Assembly (NCBI GenBank): GCA_030263475.1
Contig: SZPC01000006.1
Location: 1-64,000, forward strand
Direction: 5' to 3'
Length of the DNA: 64,000 bases
DNA from: OLB4 sp002050165
GTDB taxonomy: Bacteria; Bacteroidota; Ignavibacteria; Tepidaquicellales; Tepidaquicellaceae
Shown: one piece after another, positions 42,580 to 52,593 of the stretch
Layout: each line of letters begins with the position of its first letter
Position numbering within the stretch: position 1 is the first letter of the stretch
Notes under the pieces: model-generated
The model's input: only the letters and a program-made list of their open reading frames with translations
The model's database searches: none
What the model was told of the DNA's origin: nothing
Program-made: the position numbers and the translations under genes

Positions 42580-45117
42580 ATGGTTTTGAGAAGTTCAATA
42601 TTAATTCTCATATTTTTTTCCGTATTCTGTGAACTGCTATTCTCACAGGGAAATCCGGTTGAGACTCCCGCCGATACCGTACACGGACAAAATGATTCGA
42701 TTCACGGATATCCTGTTGCAGAATCGGAAATCACTGATATCATCAATTATATCGCAAGCGATTCCGCAGTATTTGATTTAAAATCAAATCAACTTTTCCT
42801 TTACAACAAAGCTGAACTGACCTATCAGGATATGAGGCTAACGGCTGGTAAAATTGTAATTGACCGGCAAACGCAGATTCTGGACGCTACCGGAGTTGCA
42901 GATTCAACGAACGAATCGGGATTCAGTCAGTTGCCGGTTATGATACAAGGAAGTGAAGTTTACGAGGGTTCGCATCTTACATATAACTTCAAAACCCGGC
43001 AGGGGAGCGTATCTCAGGGATTTACCGAAGCAGATGTAGGTTATTACTTCGGCGATAAAATCAAACGCGTTGCCGGCGACCTTTACTACGTCAAAGGTGG
43101 ACTTTACACTACTTCCTCCTATCGGGTTAATCCCGAATACTTTTTCAGTTCCCCCGAAATGAAAATTATCCCCAATGACAAGATCATCGCCCGGTCGGTC
43201 TTTTTGTATATAGAAGGTGTCCCGGTGTTCTGGGTACCGTTTGCGGTATTCCCCAATAAAAAAGGAAGGAACTCAGGAATTATAACTCCGACCTTCGGCG
43301 ATGATGGAACTTATGGTAATTACATTGCCGGGCTTGGATATTTCTGGGCAATCAACGATTATATGGATATCAATGCGACGCTATCATATTTTACGAAAGG
43401 TAGATTAGACCTTAAATCGAAGTTCCGTTATGCTTTAAGATATAATTTTTCCGGGGGAATTGAAGCAGGTTACTCAAGGATAAGGCTGGGCGAAGATACC
43501 GATCCGGATAAATTTTCGTCCGATGCCTGGATGATCAACATCAGGCACAATCAGAGAATTGACCCGACCCTTACGATTGACGGAAATGTTACGTTCACAA
43601 GCGGGAAGAGTTATTTCGATAACATTACAAATAATCTTAATGACCTACTACGTCAGAACATTGTTTCAAATTTTACACTGACAAAATTTTGGGAGGGAAC
43701 GCCGTTCTCGCTTTCACTGAACTATTTCAGGGATCAGAACCTGCAAACCGGAGATATTAATGAAAGATTACCCTCAATTAATTTTTCCAATACGGAAGTA
43801 TTTCCATTCAGGTCAAAAGACTTTACCGGTAGTAACGCGTCAGCAATTGAATATTTGTCCTATTCATATAACCTCGCTGCAATTTATAATAGGCAAAAAA
43901 TTAACGTTGAAACCACAACCGGAGTTGACAGTGTATTTAAAGATTCCCGTCCGGGAGTAAGACACGATTTGAGAATAAATTTCACACCGCCATTTGATTT
44001 CATTACCATTCGACCATTTTTCAATTATACTGAACTTTGGTACGACAGATCGATTAGAAAATATTTCGAGCCTGCCGATAGTTCAGTTTTAACTACAACT
44101 GTTAACCGGTTTGAAGCAGTGCGGTTCTTCAATACCGGGATTTCGTTGTCATCTAAACTGATAGGAATCTTCACACCTGAGATATTTAATATTACCGGTA
44201 TCCGGCATACGATTACGCCTTCGATATCTTACAGCTTTCAGCCGGATTTTTCGAGTCCGGGATTTGGATATTACGGTGAATATAAAGATGCGGAGGGTGA
44301 TATAGTAAAGTATTCACATTACGAGGGAAGCCTTTTCGGTGGTGCGCCGGCAAGCGAACTTCAGTCTTTGAATTTCTCAATCGGTAACCTTTTTGAAATG
44401 AAAACTTTAGAAAATGATACAACCGAAAATAAGTTTCAGTTATTTAATCTGAACACAGGATTGAGTTATAATTTTGCGGCGGATTCGTTGAGGTTCTCAG
44501 AGTTATTTACAGACTTTCGTACTGCTATCGGGGGGATACTTAATATTGGCGGGAGCGCAAGATTTAATTTTTACAAATTTGATCCGGTTTCAAATAGAAG
44601 GATAAATACTTTTCTCTGGGATTCCGATGGGAAACTTGCGGAACTTACATCATTTTCAATCAACCTTTCAACCGGATTTAATTTTGGTTTCAGTAGCTCG
44701 TCTGATTTAAACCTCGATTCAATTGAGAGGCTTCCGAATGAAACAGTGTTTGATAAATTGGATCATGTTGTTTACGATATTCCGGTTTCGGTTAGTTTCA
44801 ATTACAATTATTCTGAGAATAAATCGAATCCTTTTATACCGAGCCGCATTTCCAATTTACGCACGAATCTGAATTTCAGTTTAACCAGAAACTGGAAGTT
44901 TACCGCATCTGCAAGTTACGATTTCATTCGTAAAGAAATTGGCGCGCCGTACATTACTGCATACCGCGACCTGAATTCATGGGAAATGTTATTCAATTGG
45001 TACCCTACGGGATTTTACAGAGGATTTCGACTTGAAATAAGGATTAAAGCACCCGACCTTAGAGACATTAAGATTACCAAAGAAACAAATTCAAGGGGTG
45101 CCTTTTCAGATTTCTAG
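42580..45117 (+). CDS. lptD: LPS-assembly protein LptD (OstA-like)
   Basis: The protein has 845 residues: a signal peptide (1-23, ending LLFSQG), an OstA/LptA-like jellyroll part (about 45-175, with YNKAELTYQDMRLTAGKIVIDRQTQ), then a long beta-barrel region to the C-terminus. Block PVFWVPFAVFPNKKGRNSGIITP (about 210-232) is the conserved start of the barrel. LptD inserts lipopolysaccharide in the outer leaflet of the outer membrane with LptE. Its ATG abuts the upstream stop; dapF follows one base after its stop. Confidence 0.93.
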   Translation: MVLRSSILILIFFSVFCELLFSQGNPVETPADTVHGQNDSIHGYPVAESEITDIINYIASDSAVFDLKSNQLFLYNKAELTYQDMRLTAGKIVIDRQTQILDATGVADSTNESGFSQLPVMIQGSEVYEGSHLTYNFKTRQGSVSQGFTEADVGYYFGDKIKRVAGDLYYVKGGLYTTSSYRVNPEYFFSSPEMKIIPNDKIIARSVFLYIEGVPVFWVPFAVFPNKKGRNSGIITPTFGDDGTYGNYIAGLGYFWAINDYMDINATLSYFTKGRLDLKSKFRYALRYNFSGGIEAGYSRIRLGEDTDPDKFSSDAWMINIRHNQRIDPTLTIDGNVTFTSGKSYFDNITNNLNDLLRQNIVSNFTLTKFWEGTPFSLSLNYFRDQNLQTGDINERLPSINFSNTEVFPFRSKDFTGSNASAIEYLSYSYNLAAIYNRQKINVETTTGVDSVFKDSRPGVRHDLRINFTPPFDFITIRPFFNYTELWYDRSIRKYFEPADSSVLTTTVNRFEAVRFFNTGISLSSKLIGIFTPEIFNITGIRHTITPSISYSFQPDFSSPGFGYYGEYKDAEGDIVKYSHYEGSLFGGAPASELQSLNFSIGNLFEMKTLENDTTENKFQLFNLNTGLSYNFAADSLRFSELFTDFRTAIGGILNIGGSARFNFYKFDPVSNRRINTFLWDSDGKLAELTSFSINLSTGFNFGFSSSSDLNLDSIERLPNETVFDKLDHVVYDIPVSVSFNYNYSENKSNPFIPSRISNLRTNLNFSLTRNWKFTASASYDFIRKEIGAPYITAYRDLNSWEMLFNWYPTGFYRGFRLEIRIKAPDLRDIKITKETNSRGAFSDF

Positions 45118-45118
45118 T

Positions 45119-45928
45119 ATGGAGGATAAAAAATATTCAGGTGCCGGAAATAAGTTTGTAATGCTTAACAACCTTGACGGGCAATTCTCCGATTACGAAA
45201 AGGTGGTTAAGGAGAAGGTCGAATTGCACAAAGAAATTGACGGTGTAATTTTTCTGGAAAGCAGCCGCAAAGCAGATTACAAGATGAATTATTACAACAA
45301 AGACGGAACAGGTAATGCACTCTGCGGTAACGGGTTGAGATGTACTGCCGGATTTATTTTTGATGAGGGATTGTCCGGTAATCATTCGCTATTGATTGAA
45401 GCGGTGAACGAAGTTTATCGGGTCAACCGGTTGAACAATGGAATTTATTCCGTTGGATTTCCGCCACCAAAAGTGTTTAACCCGGATGTGCCGTTAACCG
45501 TAAATACTTCAGGATGGTGGATAAGCATTAATATTTCTTATGTTGATGTCGGATCGCCACACGCGGTAATTTTCAATAACGAGGTTAACTCGTCACACTT
45601 TAAGGATATTGACAATATGGATGTTGATATGATCGGCAGAGTAATCAGAAACCATAAAGACCTTCTCCCGGAAGGGGCTAATGTAAACTTTATTGAGATA
45701 CAAGAAGAATTTCTGAAGATAAGAAGCTACGAGCGTGGAGTTGAAGGTGAGACCTTAGCGTGCGGGACAGGAGCACTTTCAGGGGCTTTCTCCGCATTTG
45801 CGAAATACGGAATCGAACCACCGATAAAATTACTCACCAGATCAGGAGATATACTGGAAGTAAATTTTAACTTCGATAATGGATTTAAAAATATTGAGCT
45901 TTCAGGACCGGCAAAGAGATACATCTAA
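45119..45928 (+). CDS. dapF: Diaminopimelate epimerase
   Basis: The ATG at 45119 gives 269 residues, starting MEDKKYSGAGNKFVMLNN, which aligns with the usual DapF start. A GTG at 45098 overlapping lptD is possible but less likely. The two catalytic cysteines are in GNALCGNGLRC (C69) and GETLACGTGA (near 217). DapF converts LL- to meso-diaminopimelate for lysine and peptidoglycan. Its stop overlaps the stop of the convergent glycosyltransferase gene. Confidence 0.95.
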   Translation: MEDKKYSGAGNKFVMLNNLDGQFSDYEKVVKEKVELHKEIDGVIFLESSRKADYKMNYYNKDGTGNALCGNGLRCTAGFIFDEGLSGNHSLLIEAVNEVYRVNRLNNGIYSVGFPPPKVFNPDVPLTVNTSGWWISINISYVDVGSPHAVIFNNEVNSSHFKDIDNMDVDMIGRVIRNHKDLLPEGANVNFIEIQEEFLKIRSYERGVEGETLACGTGALSGAFSAFAKYGIEPPIKLLTRSGDILEVNFNFDNGFKNIELSGPAKRYI

Positions 45929-48084
45929 AAGTAATTGAATATCCAGTTTAACACATGGTCACCCTGATACCTTTGCGAAAATAAAAGTTGAAGCCAGTTT
46001 TGTGTTGTTATTCTAAGGAAGTCCGATTTCTTCTGAACAATTTTATTAAAATCAGAATCGGGAAACATTGCAATAATGTTTCCAAGGTTGTAGGAATACA
46101 TTACTGAATCCATGCTATTGCCAACCTTAGTTGTTTTTTGTGTCTTGTTTAATAATGTATCCATAGCAATTGACGAATCCGGGGAAACGTTTCCGGAATC
46201 TGAAAGCATAAGCTCCCTTGAATACGGTTTGTCACCCTTAAATACCTGCAAATCAGTTTTCAGTTTATTGTCTCTGACTTTGAGCGACAGGTCGTAAACT
46301 CCGCCTTCAAAGGGCGATGATCCGTACTGTCTCGAATATTGTAATAGTGCAAATGGTCTGAGGACAATAATATTTTTAACACGGTTATATTGTAGCAACT
46401 CCTCGATAGCCCGATCTGAAAAGATATTTGTTGAGATGTTGTAAACTGATGAATCGTTATCGATATTTTTGATTTCAATTATACACTTGTATCTGTTGAA
46501 GTCAAATTCTTTGTAAGCAAGGCTGTCAATGATATATTTATTAGTTGATGCCCATTCAATTACAACGGTTTGAGGATTTAAACCGAAATTTGTGTTATCA
46601 ATTTCATAGCTTTTTATAGCAAGTAATTTACCGAAGTTTATTACGGTTGAATTGCTATCGAGCGATTCAATATTTCTGGCTTCAAGTGAGATTGTGGAAT
46701 CTGAAATCGAACTTTCCCTATCTTTCACGTAGAATACTTTATATTCGCCAATCTCATCATACTTTAGCATAAGTCTAGAGAGTTTATCACGGTAGCTGTC
46801 CGAACGGACAATAGCTGCCTGCACGTTATTATCTTCAAGGAAATTTTTTACATCGAGAATGTTCGGATCCAGATCTTCACCTGAAGGTTTTGATTTAAAC
46901 TTCGTTTTAGATCTTGAAGTAACCGGAAATATACCGAGGAGAAACTTATCCGGTGCATTTGAAAGTGCTTTAATAGCCCATACATCATGATAACCTGCAA
47001 TTTCTTCAAAATAAATTTTTCCGTTTTTGGAGATATAACCACTGTTGATTAAATCCTTTGTTAAATATCCAACTTCGAATGTATCTTCCCTGTAAGGCTG
47101 CGGGTAATAAAAACTCCAGATGGCATTAATTAAAACAGTTACAAATATAATCGTAACAGCAACGGGTTTTTTAAATAAAAGAAATTGATATACGGATAAC
47201 GGTAGCAATAAAATCGCATTGAGGATAATGTATCTTGAAATCATATTTGTCCCGCCTGTTCCCGAAATGCTGTGTATCATCAATAAAACAATCTGTATTA
47301 ATATAAACAGGACAAAATATTTAGCAAGCGCAAATTCCCTTCGTCTGAGAATATCGTAAATTGGTTTAAGCGCGAAAAAAGTTGTAATCGGAGCAGTGTA
47401 AAAAATGAAAGTTGGATATTGAACTAATCTTTGAAAAAATCCCGCAGAGTTAAATTGATTGAAAATTTTTGTTGTTTCAGAAGCGAAGAAAAACCCGTTA
47501 CCGTGATCAATGTAGTTTTGTATAATCCACCAGATAATTGTAAATGTGGATATGGCGCTAATGGACAGGTGTTTCACTAACCTGAAAGACAACTTTTTAT
47601 CCCGGAGCGACTCTGCAAGCACGAGTATAAGAAACGTAAACGTAAACAGCCAACCCTCGTAGCGGAATAGATTACTTAAACCAAAAGCAATACTGCTCAG
47701 TACAAGCAGCAGATTTCGGTGTCCGTGTTTTTTCCACAACAAAAAGTAATAAATACCGCAAAGCGTAAAGAAAAAGAAAATAGTTTCCGGTAAACCTGAA
47801 ATTCCCAGCCAAACCTGAAAGTGAAAGATTGCAAATATCAACCCTGACCAGAACGCAATGACCTTACTGAATACAAGTTGACATAACCTGTAGAATACAA
47901 CTAATGCGAGGGTTGAATAAATGTAATTTACCAGTGCAACTGCCTCAAGCATGTTGCCCATAAAGTTTATAAACAAACCGTTAATCCAGAAGTGAGGAGA
48001 TAGCCACACGCCCGAATAAATTTCCGGGCTTTGTAGCCATTCAAATGATTTTACCGTGCGACAATAATCATCTGCTGATAGCAT
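45925..48084 (-). CDS. GT-C family glycosyltransferase-like membrane protein
   Basis: From the ATG this is 719 residues. The N-terminal half (to about 350) has about ten membrane helices and the pattern LSADDYCR (2-9), which is the catalytic-Asp-bearing first loop of GT39/ArnT-like GT-C enzymes. The C-terminal half is soluble. The first helix normally precedes that loop: it is found upstream in the same frame (about codons -40 to -5), but with no ATG, GTG or TTG. The real start is probably further up, perhaps ATT at 48228. Such enzymes move sugars from a lipid carrier to lipid or protein. Confidence 0.72.
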   Translation of the reverse strand: MLSADDYCRTVKSFEWLQSPEIYSGVWLSPHFWINGLFINFMGNMLEAVALVNYIYSTLALVVFYRLCQLVFSKVIAFWSGLIFAIFHFQVWLGISGLPETIFFFFTLCGIYYFLLWKKHGHRNLLLVLSSIAFGLSNLFRYEGWLFTFTFLILVLAESLRDKKLSFRLVKHLSISAISTFTIIWWIIQNYIDHGNGFFFASETTKIFNQFNSAGFFQRLVQYPTFIFYTAPITTFFALKPIYDILRRREFALAKYFVLFILIQIVLLMIHSISGTGGTNMISRYIILNAILLLPLSVYQFLLFKKPVAVTIIFVTVLINAIWSFYYPQPYREDTFEVGYLTKDLINSGYISKNGKIYFEEIAGYHDVWAIKALSNAPDKFLLGIFPVTSRSKTKFKSKPSGEDLDPNILDVKNFLEDNNVQAAIVRSDSYRDKLSRLMLKYDEIGEYKVFYVKDRESSISDSTISLEARNIESLDSNSTVINFGKLLAIKSYEIDNTNFGLNPQTVVIEWASTNKYIIDSLAYKEFDFNRYKCIIEIKNIDNDSSVYNISTNIFSDRAIEELLQYNRVKNIIVLRPFALLQYSRQYGSSPFEGGVYDLSLKVRDNKLKTDLQVFKGDKPYSRELMLSDSGNVSPDSSIAMDTLLNKTQKTTKVGNSMDSVMYSYNLGNIIAMFPDSDFNKIVQKKSDFLRITTQNWLQLLFSQRYQGDHVLNWIFNYF

Positions 48085-48188
48085 CCGGTATCCGGATTTG
48101 AGAATCAGTAGTTGAAATAAGGTTTTTACGACTACGAGCAGTAAAATGAGGAATCCCGTACTGCCGAAAAATTTAGATGCTTTATTTT

Positions 48189-49424
48189 TTAAATCCGGTT
48201 CGATGTATCGTTGTTTTGTTTGGACAATTTTATTCTGAAAGTTGTCCCCTTGTTAATATCAGTATCAAGCAAAATCAGTTTACCTTTGTGGTAATCTTCG
48301 ATAATTCTTTTTGACAGGCTCAAGCCGAGACCCCAACCGCGTTTCTTTGTGGAGTATCCCGGTCTGAATACATCCTTTTTAAACTTGTTGTCTATCCCTT
48401 TACCATTATCTGTAATATCAATTATGGCATCTTCTTCGTTTTCGGAAATTGTAACGTTTATCTCACCGGATTTCTTATCCATTGCATCCAGCGCATTTTT
48501 AAACAGGTTCTCAACAACCCATTCGAATAGATCTTTATTTACGAGCGCAAATACATCGTGGTTTGAGTTTACGCTCATCTCAACTTTTTTCTTTACGTCG
48601 CCTGCAGTTGATTTTAACGAGGGGATTCGTTTCTCGAAATATTTTTTTACGTTGACAATAAGTTTGTTCAGGTCTTCTTTTTTGAGTTCAGGTTTTGAGC
48701 CGATTTTTGAGAACCTGCCGGTAATTTTATTGAGCTTTTCAATGTCATTTTCAACTTCGCGGATAATCTCCAGCGCTTTGTCATTGTCGCGTTGGTTTTC
48801 TTTGAGCAGTTCAACCCATCCCATGAGGGAAGAGAGTGGAGTTCCCAGTTGATGCGCTGTTTCGCGTGAAAGCCCAACCCATATATTGCTCTGTTCGGTT
48901 CGTTTAATATAGGAAAATCCTATGTAACTAATGAATAAGAACAATACTGCAATCGTTATCTCCACGATAGGAAAGATCTTAAGTTCCCTCACAAGGTTTG
49001 ACTGGCCATAGTGAACCAGATTAAGTACAATCGAATCCTGATAAGTAACTTTTATGGGTGGATTAATTTCTGCCATGGATTGAGCGAGCTCAAATAATTT
49101 CGCGGTATCAAGTGCAGTCCATTGTCTGTTGGTATCTAAGTTAACATTGCGGGTCATGGTGATGTACCGGTAGTTCGGGTCGGTGGCGATCACCGGAAAA
49201 TCAATCTGGAAAATTATCTCATTAAAAATGAAGTTGTATTCGCCGGATTCATTTTCATCGTTTGCCAAATATTCGAGTGAACGGGCATAAAGTCCAGCTA
49301 TCTGCTTTTCTCGATTTTCAATTTTTGTAACGATGGATTGGGTATATAAAAGAATAATAATTATGATTAACAATCCGCCGAAGATGAGAGCAATCTTTAT
49401 TTTAAACGAGCCGAATTTGTTCAT
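48189..49424 (-). CDS. Sensor histidine kinase
   Basis: The 411-residue protein has two membrane helices (about 9-29 and 152-172) around a periplasmic domain of about 120 residues, then a kinase core. The phosphorylated histidine is H191 in ETAHQLGTPLSSL. ATPase boxes follow: N-box NLFKNALDAM, G1 DITDNGKGID, G2 GWGLGLSLSKRI. No response regulator is adjacent, so its partner is elsewhere. The periplasmic sensor part does not match a family I recognise. It precedes the GT-C gene. Confidence 0.9.
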   Translation of the reverse strand: MNKFGSFKIKIALIFGGLLIIIIILLYTQSIVTKIENREKQIAGLYARSLEYLANDENESGEYNFIFNEIIFQIDFPVIATDPNYRYITMTRNVNLDTNRQWTALDTAKLFELAQSMAEINPPIKVTYQDSIVLNLVHYGQSNLVRELKIFPIVEITIAVLFLFISYIGFSYIKRTEQSNIWVGLSRETAHQLGTPLSSLMGWVELLKENQRDNDKALEIIREVENDIEKLNKITGRFSKIGSKPELKKEDLNKLIVNVKKYFEKRIPSLKSTAGDVKKKVEMSVNSNHDVFALVNKDLFEWVVENLFKNALDAMDKKSGEINVTISENEEDAIIDITDNGKGIDNKFKKDVFRPGYSTKKRGWGLGLSLSKRIIEDYHKGKLILLDTDINKGTTFRIKLSKQNNDTSNRI

Positions 49425-49476
49425 TAAATAAAATTGTTGATGGAGTTAACTTGTAAAAGTAAACGGATTTAGTCCA

Positions 49477-50475
49477 TTGAAAAAAAATTTCCTCATAATA
49501 TCGGGTTTGCTTTTACTCTTAATGGTTCTGGTAGTTGTATCATTGTTATCCGGTAGTGTGAAGATAAGTGTTTCAAGCCTTATCTCGCTTTCACTCGATG
49601 AAGTTCAGGCAAAGATATTTTACGATATCCGTTTACCTCGTGTAATAATATCAATATTGGTAGGAGCAGCCTTAGGAAGCGCCGGAATAATACTTCAATC
49701 TTTGTTAAAAAATAACCTTGCAGAACCCGGATTGCTTGGGATTTCCGCGGGTGCGGGGTTCGGTGCAATTCTGATATTCTTGCTCCCATGGTTAATTTCA
49801 TTCTATTTCGTTACCCCTGTTTCCTTTGTTTTTGCGTTCCTTACAACTTTGTTTATTTACCTTATAGCAAAAGGAATAGATGATAAATATAGTAATTTTA
49901 TCTCATCAAATAAAATCATCTTAGCGGGAATTGCTGTTAACGCTTTGCTGGCATCCGTAAATGGATTTCTCCTTCTACGCGCCGGCAGGTCAGTAGCTCA
50001 AATAATATTCTGGCTGAACGGCGGTCTTTCAGGTAGAGGTTGGACTGAAATTTATATGGCAGGTGGGTTTATTCTAACCGGCGTGTTTGCTACTGTTCTG
50101 ATCTCAAAAGAGCTGAATATACTCAGTATGGGAGAAGAGCTTTCAATCTCTGTTGGTTTGAATATAAAAAGGGTGCAAGCATTGTGCATATTTATATCTT
50201 CCGTCCTTGCCGGCGGCGCTGTTGCAATCTCGGGTATAATTTCTTTTGTAGGGTTGGTAGTGCCAAACATTGCTAAAATCATGGTTGGGGCTGACCATCG
50301 CGCTGCCGTTGTCTGTTCGGTTTTGCTTGGTGCAATATTTCTGGTGATCTCCGATCTTGTGGCGAGAACAATTATTGCTCCGTCTGAACTTCCCGTTGGT
50401 ATTGTTACATCATTTATTGGCGCGCCGGTTTTCATCTGGATTATTTATAGGTCGCAGAAAGTTAAAACTATATGA
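49477..50475 (+). CDS. FecCD-type ABC transporter permease (iron/cobalamin uptake)
   Basis: The protein has 332 residues and about nine or ten helices. Family blocks are RLPRVIISILVGAALGSAGIILQ (about 45-67), NNLAEPGLLGISAGAGFGA (about 72-90), and GLVVPNIAKIMVGADHRA (about 262-279). It starts with TTG. Permeases of this type import iron-siderophore or vitamin B12 with an ATPase and a binding protein, neither of which is next to it. It overlaps mnmE by 4 bases. Confidence 0.92.
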   Translation: MKKNFLIISGLLLLLMVLVVVSLLSGSVKISVSSLISLSLDEVQAKIFYDIRLPRVIISILVGAALGSAGIILQSLLKNNLAEPGLLGISAGAGFGAILIFLLPWLISFYFVTPVSFVFAFLTTLFIYLIAKGIDDKYSNFISSNKIILAGIAVNALLASVNGFLLLRAGRSVAQIIFWLNGGLSGRGWTEIYMAGGFILTGVFATVLISKELNILSMGEELSISVGLNIKRVQALCIFISSVLAGGAVAISGIISFVGLVVPNIAKIMVGADHRAAVVCSVLLGAIFLVISDLVARTIIAPSELPVGIVTSFIGAPVFIWIIYRSQKVKTI

Positions 50476-51854
50476 AGAAAAACCTGTATGACACAATAGC
50501 CGCAATTGCGACTCCCGCCGGTGAAGGCGGTATTTCGGTTATCCGCGTTTCAGGGGGAAATGCGTTCGCTTCATTAGGTGAAATATTTTATAAAGATAAG
50601 GGGAGAAAATTATCCTTTAACGCAGAAGCGGTACTTAGCCATACTATCCACTTCGGGTACATTTTTGACGGCGGGAATCTGCTGGACGAAGTGCTCGTGT
50701 CAGTTTTTAAAAACCCAAATTCATATACCGGTGAGGATATTATAGAAATTTCGTGTCACGGTGGCCAATATTTGACACAGCGGATTTTATCTGCATTATT
50801 GAAATCCGGAGTGCGACTTGCTGAAGCTGGTGAATTTACAAAACGAGCTTTCCTCAATGGCAGGATTGATTTGTCACAGGCGGAAGCAGTTGCCGACTTG
50901 ATTAAAGCGAAAACGGAAAAAGCTCAGTTTTCCAGTATAAGACAACTTGAAGGCTCACTTTCTGATTTTGTTAAACAAACCCGGAAGGAACTTATTAACC
51001 TTACGTCACTGGTTGAACTCGAACTCGATTTTGCAGATGAAGGATTGGAGTTTACTGATAAAAGTGAGATGCTGAAAAAATTTCAACTCCTTAAAGACAA
51101 ACTCGAACAAGTTATAGATTCATACATTGCAGGAAAGGTAATAAGGGAAGGTGTTAAACTTGTCATTGCCGGGAAACCCAATAGTGGCAAATCATCACTG
51201 TTCAATGAACTGTTGAAATCCAATCGCGCGATAGTTAGTGAAATTGAAGGTACAACGAGAGATTACATCGAGGAGAGCCTGATTATCAAAGGTTTCCTGT
51301 TTAGTCTGACTGATACGGCAGGATTGCGTTTTGCTGAAGATATTATTGAGAGCGAAGGTATAAAGCGAAGTATGGATAAAATATATGAAGCTGATGTAGT
51401 TTTGTATTTAATTGATTCAACCAAACCCAAAGGGACAATTCTTGATGAAATCAATCAGGTGAAAAGTATTGTTAAACCGGAAAAGTTACTCATTGTGTTA
51501 TCTAAGTCAGACCTTGCAAATTCAGATGGACAACTAAACGAGCTGAAAATTTCAATAAAAGACAGCAACACGATAGAAGCGTTGAAATTGAAAATGGTTG
51601 AGATTGTTTCGAATGAAATTACGGTTGGCAAATCATCAGAGATAACTCTTACTAATCTCAGGCACAAAATATGTCTTGAGAACGTTGTTGCGTCATTGAG
51701 CAAGGCAATTGAATCATTGAAGAACAATATGAGTGGTGAATTTATTTCCATTGATCTCAGGAATGCGATGGATTACCTCGGAGAAATAACCGGTGAAGTA
51801 ACAAACAATGAAATATTGTCAAATATCTTTGGAAAATTTTGTATCGGCAAATAA
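50472..51854 (+). CDS. mnmE: tRNA modification GTPase MnmE
   Basis: The protein has 460 residues. The N-terminal folate-binding domain has DTIAAIATPAGEGGISVIRVSG (5-26). The G domain has GKPNSGKSSLFN (about 233-244), EGTTRDYIEE and DTAGLR. The C-terminus is FCIGK, with the required cysteine. MnmE with MnmG makes the 5-carboxymethylaminomethyl group on wobble uridine in tRNA. The start overlaps the stop of the FecCD gene (ATGA). Confidence 0.97.
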   Translation: MKKNLYDTIAAIATPAGEGGISVIRVSGGNAFASLGEIFYKDKGRKLSFNAEAVLSHTIHFGYIFDGGNLLDEVLVSVFKNPNSYTGEDIIEISCHGGQYLTQRILSALLKSGVRLAEAGEFTKRAFLNGRIDLSQAEAVADLIKAKTEKAQFSSIRQLEGSLSDFVKQTRKELINLTSLVELELDFADEGLEFTDKSEMLKKFQLLKDKLEQVIDSYIAGKVIREGVKLVIAGKPNSGKSSLFNELLKSNRAIVSEIEGTTRDYIEESLIIKGFLFSLTDTAGLRFAEDIIESEGIKRSMDKIYEADVVLYLIDSTKPKGTILDEINQVKSIVKPEKLLIVLSKSDLANSDGQLNELKISIKDSNTIEALKLKMVEIVSNEITVGKSSEITLTNLRHKICLENVVASLSKAIESLKNNMSGEFISIDLRNAMDYLGEITGEVTNNEILSNIFGKFCIGK

Positions 51855-51972
51855 ATCTGAAATACTTTCCCATGTAGAATTTATTTCAACTAAAAAGTTT
51901 TATATTCATTAATCGTAATACCTGTCTAAATTATTTTGAATGTTTCGGGTATTATCCATAACTTGTTTTTAA

Positions 51973-52593
51973 ATGTTCATTACATTTGAAGGTATAGACA
52001 GAAGCGGAAAATCAACTCAGGCAATTTTACTTCACAATTATCTCAGTGGCATAGGTTATAGGACAAAACTTATCCGCGAGCCCGGTGGAACTCGGGTATC
52101 AGAAAAAATAAGGAAAATTCTGCTGGATAAATCCTGTAAGCCGATGGATTTCCTGACGGAATTTCTGTTGTTTTCTGCATCGAGGAAACAACTTACCGAA
52201 GAAGTTATCAAACCATGTTTAAATCAAGGTGTGATTGTAATTTGTGACAGGTATTTTGATTCTTCAACCGCGTATCAGGGATATGGCGGTAAAGTTGATA
52301 TGAAGATAATTTCAATGGTAAACAAAATTTCATCTGCCGGAGTTAAACCTGACTTAACTTTCCTTATTGATATTACTTACCCGGAATCCATTAAAAGGCA
52401 AGGTTTAATGTCTTCATCAAATGACAGGATCGAAGATCGTAGAGCGGGGTATTTTAACAAGGTTATCAAGGGTTACCGTGAACTTGCAAAAGTTAATAGC
52501 AGGATTGTAAAGTTAAATGGTCTTAAACCTGTAAATGAAATTCATAATAAAATTAAACTGTTAATAACAGGAAAACTAAAATCTTTATCATGA
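51973..52593 (+). CDS. tmk: Thymidylate kinase
   Basis: The protein has 206 residues, with the P-loop FEGIDRSGKST (5-15), the LIREPGGT segment (about 35-42), DRYFDSSTAYQGYG (about 93-106) and IDRIEDRR. It phosphorylates dTMP to dTDP. The stop overlaps the start of the S41 peptidase gene by four bases. Confidence 0.96.
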   Translation: MFITFEGIDRSGKSTQAILLHNYLSGIGYRTKLIREPGGTRVSEKIRKILLDKSCKPMDFLTEFLLFSASRKQLTEEVIKPCLNQGVIVICDRYFDSSTAYQGYGGKVDMKIISMVNKISSAGVKPDLTFLIDITYPESIKRQGLMSSSNDRIEDRRAGYFNKVIKGYRELAKVNSRIVKLNGLKPVNEIHNKIKLLITGKLKSLS

